Assembly (NCBI GenBank): GCA_902463725.1 | Contig: CABQGK010000006.1 | Span: forward strand, 1-64,000 | Length of the DNA: 64,000 nucleotides | DNA from: an uncultured Sutterella sp. | GTDB taxonomy: Bacteria; Pseudomonadota; Gammaproteobacteria; Burkholderiales; Burkholderiaceae_F | Reading direction: 5' to 3' | Notes under the pieces: model-generated | What the model was told of the DNA's origin: nothing | Seen by the model: the letters and a program-made list of their open reading frames with translations, nothing else | Database searches by the model: none | Shown: positions 59,322-64,000 of the stretch, in pieces | Layout of the letters: the number at the start of each line of letters is the position of its first letter | Position numbering within the stretch: the first letter of the stretch is position 1 | Made by a program: the position numbers and the translations under genes

Positions 59322-59714
59322 TTAGAAGAGTTTTCTCAGAGTAACGGTGACAGGGAATCCGACGTGGTTATTGGACTCAGTTTCCTCGCCGATGTCGAGA
59401 TTAAGCAGTCGCCATCCAGCATCGCGCATTTCGTCGATAGTTGCACTGACCCCTAGACTTTTGCAAGCAAAGCGCACTTCTTTAAAGCGTTTTAATACCG
59501 TGACAGGCTGCTCAGAGATGCAGGTAATAAGCGTGCGATGAGGAGCATCTAGGAGTGGGTCATGGGGGCTCGTGTTGTTGGCGCGATGATCCACTGTGCT
59601 CTGGTGTCGGATGCCGCCGACCGTCTCGGGGGTGTCTTTATGTGCGGGCGTTGTACAGGCGGCCAGCGTCAGAGAGAGGAGCAGGCTCCCGAGAAGCTTT
59701 TGTGTTGTATGCAT
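59322..59714 (-). CDS. Small lipoprotein of unknown function
   Basis: A 130-residue predicted lipoprotein that I do not recognise. A signal peptide with lipobox is clear: 'MHTTQKLLGSLLLSLTLAAC', then TTP; residue +2 is Thr, not Asp, so outer-membrane sorting is expected. A polar, probably disordered stretch (21-60) leads to a compact C-terminal domain (about 60-130) that looks like alternating strands and helices: 'TLITCISEQPVTVLKRFKEV', 'GVSATIDEMRDAGWRLLNLD', 'HVGFPVTVTLRKLF'. It contains two cysteines (in ITCISEQ and FACKSLG) that could form a disulfide. It lies between the aminopeptidase P gene and the helicase-like gene on the same strand, with a possible terminator after it. Confidence 0.8.
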   Translation of the reverse strand: MHTTQKLLGSLLLSLTLAACTTPAHKDTPETVGGIRHQSTVDHRANNTSPHDPLLDAPHRTLITCISEQPVTVLKRFKEVRFACKSLGVSATIDEMRDAGWRLLNLDIGEETESNNHVGFPVTVTLRKLF

Positions 59715-59798
59715 GTGTCCGTCTCTTGGAAATGCAGTTGGATATGCCGTTATGGGGAGGCGGAGTCACAGAGACTCCGCCCTGCTGAGCGTCGCTAC

Positions 59799-61907
59799 TT
59801 ATCGTCCGCGGTTTGTGGGCTTACGTTGGCGCTTTTTCATTGGACCGTTGTTTCTGCTGCTAGAGCGGTTCGGCCGCTGACGCTGGCGTGCGGGGAATTC
59901 ATCCGGCATGTTTTGAGGCAGTGTGAGTGCCTGCGAGGCGGGATGGAAAGGATCCTCGGGTTCCCAGTGCATCGGCTGGTCGCTGCGAAGCGTTCGCAGA
60001 TTTTGGCGTTTAGGCTGGTAGTAGATGGAGTTGCCGAAGTTATCGTCATCCCACTGATCTTGCTGAGCCTTTTGCTGACGGCGGCCCGTCACGGCGTTAT
60101 TCCGGCGTGACTTCTCCATTTTGCCTTCGCCACGGGAGGGTTTGCCGTTGAATTTGTTAACAGACTTTCCAGCAGCGCCACGTTCACGTTTACGCTTAGG
60201 TGTTGGCGCCTCATCGCTGGTGCGTTTGTTCGCCTTGGACTCACCGGGCTTTTTAGGGGTTGGCGCTTTCTGCTGCACGTCCTCCTCAGCTTTGGACTTG
60301 CTTCGATTGGTATTTTGTGCCTCGGAGGCCTTGTGCGAGTTTCTCTCTTTACGGTGCTTTTTCGACTTCGCACGTCGGGCGCCTGTATTTGGGGTTTGTG
60401 AGGCAAGCCCTTCAACGGGGCGAGGACTATCTTGAGAGGTCGGAGCCGCTTGATTTGCAAGTGTTTCCTCGGCAGGCTCGTTGGCGGCGCTGGTATGCTC
60501 AGTCAAAGCCTGTGCATGTTGAGCGCGCTCTTGGCTAGCGCGAGTTTTACGGCGTTCACGATGTTTTTCGTAGCGTTGTGAACGTCGTGCTTTGGCGCTT
60601 TGGTTTGTGTTGGCGGTAGTGTCGGCGGCTGGTTCGCTCGTGCTGGTAGATGGTTGGCGCTCTGCAGGCAATTCGGAACCTTGCTCAAGTTGAGACGAGG
60701 TGGACTTTGGTGACGTTTTTTCGCTTTCGTAGGAAGCCCGTACTGTAAGAATGGGACGAGCAACGGCAGCTGCCTCTATACCGAGGTAAGGTGGCAGATC
60801 GTCTACGGTTTGAGTGGTGGCATTTTCCACACTACTTATGAGTGAACAAGCAGTGAGACGAGCGTCAATGCGCTTGAGTTCACGCAATGGCAATAGACAG
60901 GTAAGTCGTCCTTGCGGGGATAGCCCTTTGAGTAGATGCAGAAAGACTTCATCGTTGTCAAAGGTGTCTAGCGTTGCGATACGCTCGAGTGCGCCTTCAG
61001 GCAACAAGGCAAAGTAACGACTCGGCATGAGAACGATATCGGCCTCTTGCAGAGCATTGCGCAGATCCGTTTGTTTATCCGTAAGCACGGTGATGGAACG
61101 CCCTGCTGCTTTGAGCGTGGCGGCAAGCGGTTCGAGATGTGCAGCGTACTCAATGAGTACGCAACTGCCCTTGGGAAGGGTTGCCAAGCGGGCGGCACAG
61201 TGTTCATCGGCAATGAACACCGTTTCAATCGTTATACGGGATGTATCCACGGCACGATCACCGAAGGTATGCCGCATCACAGGCGGGCGCACCAAACGTT
61301 CGGGTAGGGCTTCATCTTCCTCAATTCCCGCTCCGATGAGAATACGTTGTGCTGTGGGTAGTGTGGCGATAAGTTGCTCATCAAGCGTCTTAAGTGTTGT
61401 ACTGAGTGGGGTGTCGTGTGCGCAGAGCACCACACGGCGAATGCGGGCTTCTGCCCCGTCAGGTAAATTTTCGAGTAGGTCAGCTAGCGCGGGTGCACGT
61501 ACAAGCCAAATGGCACTACGGCTCTCTTGCTGAAACTGGTTGAAGAATGTCGAAAAAGCCTTAGGAGCAAACCGTACAGGGGTGCAGTGCAACGATAGAT
61601 TGAGCTTTTGGGTGAATTGCGCCAGTTCGCACTCGAGCCATGATTGCATTTGCAATGTCGTCACAACAATCATCGTAATGCTTGGTGTGCGGTCACGCGC
61701 AGCAGCCAAGCAAGCTGCTGCGAGCGTTACACGAGTACGGCTACTGTCGAGTTTGCCGCAGGCAAGAAGATCATTTCCACTCAGAAAGCCGTCGAGCATC
61801 GCGGGCAGATCGACGCTAGTGAGGCGCCCTTGGGGTAGCAACTCTATGGCGGGCGCGACAGGGTGACTGTCATTGTCAAGATTGAGCAGTTCGTTCTCTT
61901 GATTCAT
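59799..61907 (-). CDS. Degenerate DEAD-box helicase-like protein with long basic C-terminal tail
   Basis: A 702-residue protein (start at the internal ATG; a GTG 20 codons upstream is possible). Residues 30-350 follow the outline of the two RecA-like lobes of a DEAD-box RNA helicase, but each motif is changed: Walker A position reads GKLDSSRT (51-58), motif Ia VVTTLQMQS (81-89), motif Ib APALADLL (138-145), motif II CAHD (162-165) instead of DEAD, motif III IGAG (191-194), motif V MPSRYFALLPEG (294-305), and motif VI HLLKGLSPQG (324-333) in place of HRIGRTGRAG. ATP hydrolysis is thus unlikely. Residues about 390-702 are a polar tail rich in Lys, Arg, Ser, Gln and Thr, ending in 'MKKRQRKPTNRGR', as expected for RNA binding. 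The frame is intact and codon use normal, so it is not a decaying pseudogene. The helicase relationship is my own motif-by-motif reading, not a database result. Confidence 0.75.
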   Translation of the reverse strand: MNQENELLNLDNDSHPVAPAIELLPQGRLTSVDLPAMLDGFLSGNDLLACGKLDSSRTRVTLAAACLAAARDRTPSITMIVVTTLQMQSWLECELAQFTQKLNLSLHCTPVRFAPKAFSTFFNQFQQESRSAIWLVRAPALADLLENLPDGAEARIRRVVLCAHDTPLSTTLKTLDEQLIATLPTAQRILIGAGIEEDEALPERLVRPPVMRHTFGDRAVDTSRITIETVFIADEHCAARLATLPKGSCVLIEYAAHLEPLAATLKAAGRSITVLTDKQTDLRNALQEADIVLMPSRYFALLPEGALERIATLDTFDNDEVFLHLLKGLSPQGRLTCLLPLRELKRIDARLTACSLISSVENATTQTVDDLPPYLGIEAAAVARPILTVRASYESEKTSPKSTSSQLEQGSELPAERQPSTSTSEPAADTTANTNQSAKARRSQRYEKHRERRKTRASQERAQHAQALTEHTSAANEPAEETLANQAAPTSQDSPRPVEGLASQTPNTGARRAKSKKHRKERNSHKASEAQNTNRSKSKAEEDVQQKAPTPKKPGESKANKRTSDEAPTPKRKRERGAAGKSVNKFNGKPSRGEGKMEKSRRNNAVTGRRQQKAQQDQWDDDNFGNSIYYQPKRQNLRTLRSDQPMHWEPEDPFHPASQALTLPQNMPDEFPARQRQRPNRSSSRNNGPMKKRQRKPTNRGR

Positions 61908-62443
61908 TTGAATGTGTTCAAGTGCTTCGCGCGTCGCAGGGGTACAGCGGCCAAAAGCGGTAGGCACACGGTGCGCATACGCGAAAAGACAGTTCGAAGA
62001 TAAAGTCCAAAAATTCTGTATTCCGTCTCGTGACGGAGCGAAGGGATACGGTCTGTAGCCGCATCTCTGGGCGTGGTATTCCCTTTCTGTTCCATGTGGA
62101 TCACAGGAAAGGGGCGCAGGATGATGGAGTCTGCGCTTGATGTCCTACGCCAGCAGTGCACGCACTGTTTTGCAGTAGAAAACAATGCGGTCAGTAACGT
62201 GTGTTGCGCCGCGTTCTTGTGCGCAGACACGCCCCCAACGTCGTGACGCTAGGGAAGGTATTTCAAACGGCAGGCTTGACTAAAGGAGCAAGATATCTGT
62301 CGCTTGTGGGCATCTGCCTGAGCAGTATGCGTGAAAAGTGTAGTGGAAGCAGCCAGCATCCTAATGTCTAGCGCTTCCATGGTTGTTGGAGATTGTACAC
62401 TGCCGCCTGCACAGCGTGTAGGCTGGTTCGCGAAAAGTAAGCA
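61908..62443. other. Intergenic region between the helicase-like gene and maf
   Basis: About 535 bases with no convincing gene. It must hold the promoter of the helicase-like gene and the 3' end of the rsfS-rlmH-maf transcript. A short perfect hairpin, TCCGTC-TCGT-GACGGA, lies near 62022-62037. No strong terminator seen. Confidence 0.45.
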
Positions 62444-63079
62444 TCAGGCTTTCTTTTGCATATACGGTGTACAGCCAAACTGGCTCAGCAGCTGGGCGGC
62501 CTCAAAAATTGGCAATCCCATCACACCTGTGTAGCTACCTTCTAGGTGGCTGATAAAGATACCGCCGACACCTTGAATACCATAGCCTCCCGCTTTATCG
62601 TAAGGTTCATCCGTGGCAATGTATGCAGCGATTTCATCTTCCGTAATCTTTCGAAAGGTGACCGCGCTCGTTTGAACCGTCGAGGTGAAGTCAAGTTCAT
62701 TGGTCCCGACGACAACGGCTGTTCGCACATAGTGGGTCTTGCCAGAAAGTGCGCGCAAGAATGCATGGGCTTCATGAGCGTTGGCGGGCTTGCCGAAGAT
62801 AATTTCGTCCTCGCTCACTACTGTATCTGCAGCCAGTACAGGGACATCTTGTGAAGTGGGGTAGTGCGTTGCACGTTGTGAAAGTCCCTCAAAAAACTTT
62901 GTCCGAGCGATGCGTAATGCGTAAGTCTCCGGTGCTTCGCCGTGCAAGGGAACTTCATCGCCCTCGAACGCTCGTAAAGTATGAGCATGACTCGCAATGA
63001 CTGTGACATCAAACCCTGAGTCCACTAACAATTGAAGACGTCTTGGACTTTTGCTGGCTAAGAAAAGGTTGTTTCCCAT
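62444..63079 (-). CDS. maf: Maf family nucleoside triphosphate pyrophosphatase
   Basis: Maf proteins hydrolyse non-canonical or selected nucleoside triphosphates (m7GTP, dTTP/UTP types) to the monophosphates and are linked to septum control. The 211-residue protein starts 'MGNNLFLASKSPRRLQLLVD' with the S-x-S/K-P-R-R motif, and contains 'PVLAADTVVSEDEIIFGKPA', 'HAFLRALSGKTHYVRTAVVV', 'YDKAGGYGIQGVGGIFISHL' and 'SYTGVMGLPIFEAAQLL'. The Y-D-K-A-G-x-Y-x-I-Q block suits the YhdE-type (dTTP/UTP) branch. The frame extends 30 codons upstream into rlmH, which is not credible. It starts 7 bases after rlmH, as part of the rsfS-rlmH-maf operon. Confidence 0.95.
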   Translation of the reverse strand: MGNNLFLASKSPRRLQLLVDSGFDVTVIASHAHTLRAFEGDEVPLHGEAPETYALRIARTKFFEGLSQRATHYPTSQDVPVLAADTVVSEDEIIFGKPANAHEAHAFLRALSGKTHYVRTAVVVGTNELDFTSTVQTSAVTFRKITEDEIAAYIATDEPYDKAGGYGIQGVGGIFISHLEGSYTGVMGLPIFEAAQLLSQFGCTPYMQKKA

Positions 63080-63086
63080 GAGTGTC

Positions 63087-63554
63087 TCAAGCTCGATGAT
63101 AGGGGTGTTTAGCAAGAATCGACCAAGCGCGATAGAGCTGCTCAGCGAGTAGTACGCGAGCAAGCGCATGCGGTAGCGTCATGGACGAAAGACGGATTGT
63201 TTCGGCAGCTGCTGCTTTGACCTCAGGGCTTAGCCCATCAGGACCACCAATAATGAAGACAATGTCTAGAGCCTGGTTACGCCAACGAGCAAGGTCTGTT
63301 GCAAGGCTCATGGTCGTGAGGTCACGTCCGTGTTCGTCAAGAACCACAACGTGTTCGCCCGGCTCAATGGCGGCAAGAATTCGCTCGCCCTCCGCCTGCA
63401 TGAGGCGGGCGGGCGTTTGTCCATTGCGGTGTTCTGTGCGGATTTCCTTTAGCTCGACGCGAAAGTCTCGAGGAAAGCGACAGAGATAATCACTGACAGC
63501 TGTTTTGGCCCAGTCAGCGATGTGCTGACCGACAGCAACAATCTTTATGCGCAT
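63087..63554 (-). CDS. rlmH: 23S rRNA (pseudouridine1915-N3)-methyltransferase
   Basis: RlmH methylates pseudouridine 1915 in helix 69 of 23S rRNA on the assembled ribosome. The 155-residue SPOUT-family protein has the normal length and motifs: 'MRIKIVAVGQHIADWAKTAV', 'ILAAIEPGEHVVVLDEHGRD', the knotted SAM site 'LDIVFIIGGPDGLSPEVKAA' and the C-terminal 'MTLPHALARVLLAEQLYRAW', 'ILAKHPYHR'. Its start codon overlaps the rsfS stop by one base (TAATG), so translation is coupled. Neighbours rsfS and maf are those expected in betaproteobacteria. Confidence 0.97.
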   Translation of the reverse strand: MRIKIVAVGQHIADWAKTAVSDYLCRFPRDFRVELKEIRTEHRNGQTPARLMQAEGERILAAIEPGEHVVVLDEHGRDLTTMSLATDLARWRNQALDIVFIIGGPDGLSPEVKAAAAETIRLSSMTLPHALARVLLAEQLYRAWSILAKHPYHRA

Positions 63555-63949
63555 TAGTCAAGCGGCGCGTGGTTGCGGTGCGGCATCAAGCGCGGCAGAC
63601 ATTCAGCCGTTGCCTGTAGATCGAGTTCAGTGCCACCCCAGAGTTCTTCTAGGTTGTAATAGTCGCGCACGCTAGGCTGTAGGCAATGTACGACAATGCT
63701 GCCGCAGTCAACCAAAACCCATTCACCACTATCTTCACCTTCCATACCGATGACATCGCCACCGGCAGATTTCACAGCGGAGGAAACCGAGAAGGCTAGC
63801 GCACGCGTTTGGCGGTTGGATGTCCCGCTTGCGATGATGACGCGCTCGAATTGATCGGTGAGTTTTTCAGTATTAAAGACCTTGACGTCTTTGGCTTTGA
63901 CGTCATCAAGGGCGTTCAAGATGGTATGTGTAAGTTCTTCTAAAGTCAT
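63554..63949 (-). CDS. rsfS: Ribosomal silencing factor RsfS
   Basis: RsfS binds uL14 on the 50S subunit and blocks joining with 30S when nutrients run short. The 131-residue protein starts MTLEELTHTILNALDDVKAK and shows the family core 'VKVFNTEKLTDQFERVIIAS', 'GTSNRQTRALAFSVSSAVKS', 'EGEDSGEWVLVDCGSIVVHC', 'VRDYYNLEELWGG'. The C-terminus is slightly longer than in E. coli. The open frame extends 16 codons upstream, but the chosen ATG matches the family start. It is the first gene of rsfS-rlmH-maf visible here; nadD would be expected upstream, beyond the window edge. Confidence 0.96.
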   Translation of the reverse strand: MTLEELTHTILNALDDVKAKDVKVFNTEKLTDQFERVIIASGTSNRQTRALAFSVSSAVKSAGGDVIGMEGEDSGEWVLVDCGSIVVHCLQPSVRDYYNLEELWGGTELDLQATAECLPRLMPHRNHAPLD

Positions 63950-64000
63950 AACAGCTCGATGGCAAATTGTTGTTTCAAAGCTAATCTCTTGGTGCAAGGG

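Noticed and set aside
59562..60110. A 182-codon frame opposite the lipoprotein and the helicase-like tail
   Set aside because: Shadow frame created by the biased composition of the basic tail; no start signal or domain.

Overview
The window is an ordinary-looking stretch of bacterial chromosome, most probably from a betaproteobacterium of the order Burkholderiales; the mix of genes would suit a Sutterellaceae-type gut commensal, but that family-level guess is inference. Pointers are the divergent metG/mrp pair, the rsfS-rlmH-maf cluster, glnE beside a yhdP-type giant, CCA-encoding tRNA genes, and heat-shock promoters of the sigma-32 type in front of grpE and dnaK. I see no insertion sequence, prophage, integron, CRISPR array or toxin-antitoxin module. 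Coding density is high and both strands are used in short operons separated by clear hairpin terminators.

Layout. 0-10 kb: scpA, a SulP transporter, metG and mrp (divergent), a ferredoxin-NADP reductase and a BepA-like metalloprotease. 10-20 kb: moaC, an atypical LuxR-type response regulator, two universal stress proteins flanking tcdA, a small unknown protein, ettA, mnmC with an unusual N-terminus, a YecA/SEC-C protein and uppP. 20-30 kb: trmB, tRNA-Gly(CCC), psiE, metNI, three tRNA-Lys genes, recA-recX, terC, mnmA and a nitronate-monooxygenase-like protein. 30-42 kb: a DASS anion symporter, lrgAB, a small S4 protein, fadD, hemG, infA, a plsC-cdsA pair and yhdP. 42-53 kb: glnE, a YheT-type hydrolase, a VUT-family transporter, hemH and the heat-shock cluster grpE, dnaK, dnaJ. 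53-64 kb: an RND efflux pair behind an aminopeptidase P gene, a small lipoprotein, a large degenerate helicase-like protein, then maf, rlmH and rsfS.

Themes. Much of the window serves translation and its quality: metG, ettA, infA, rsfS, rlmH, trmB, tcdA, mnmA, mnmC and four tRNAs. MnmA and MnmC both act on the U34 wobble base; TcdA matures t6A37. A second theme is stress: DnaK-DnaJ-GrpE, BepA, Usp proteins, RecA-RecX and an RND pump. HemG and HemH are the last two enzymes of protoheme synthesis, and HemG is the quinone-linked form suited to low oxygen.

The most interesting object is the gene at 59799-61907. It keeps the outline of a two-lobed DEAD-box RNA helicase, but every recognisable ATPase motif appears replaced, and it carries a roughly 300-residue basic, low-complexity tail. 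It may be a pseudo-helicase acting as an RNA-binding scaffold. Other notable points are a cysteine cluster at the N-terminus of GrpE, a sigma-32 -35 box buried in the hemH terminator hairpin, an 18-bp perfect inverted repeat with a Shine-Dalgarno-like loop upstream of tcdA, a response regulator lacking the usual acidic pocket, and N-terminal regions of unknown function on MnmC and RecX.
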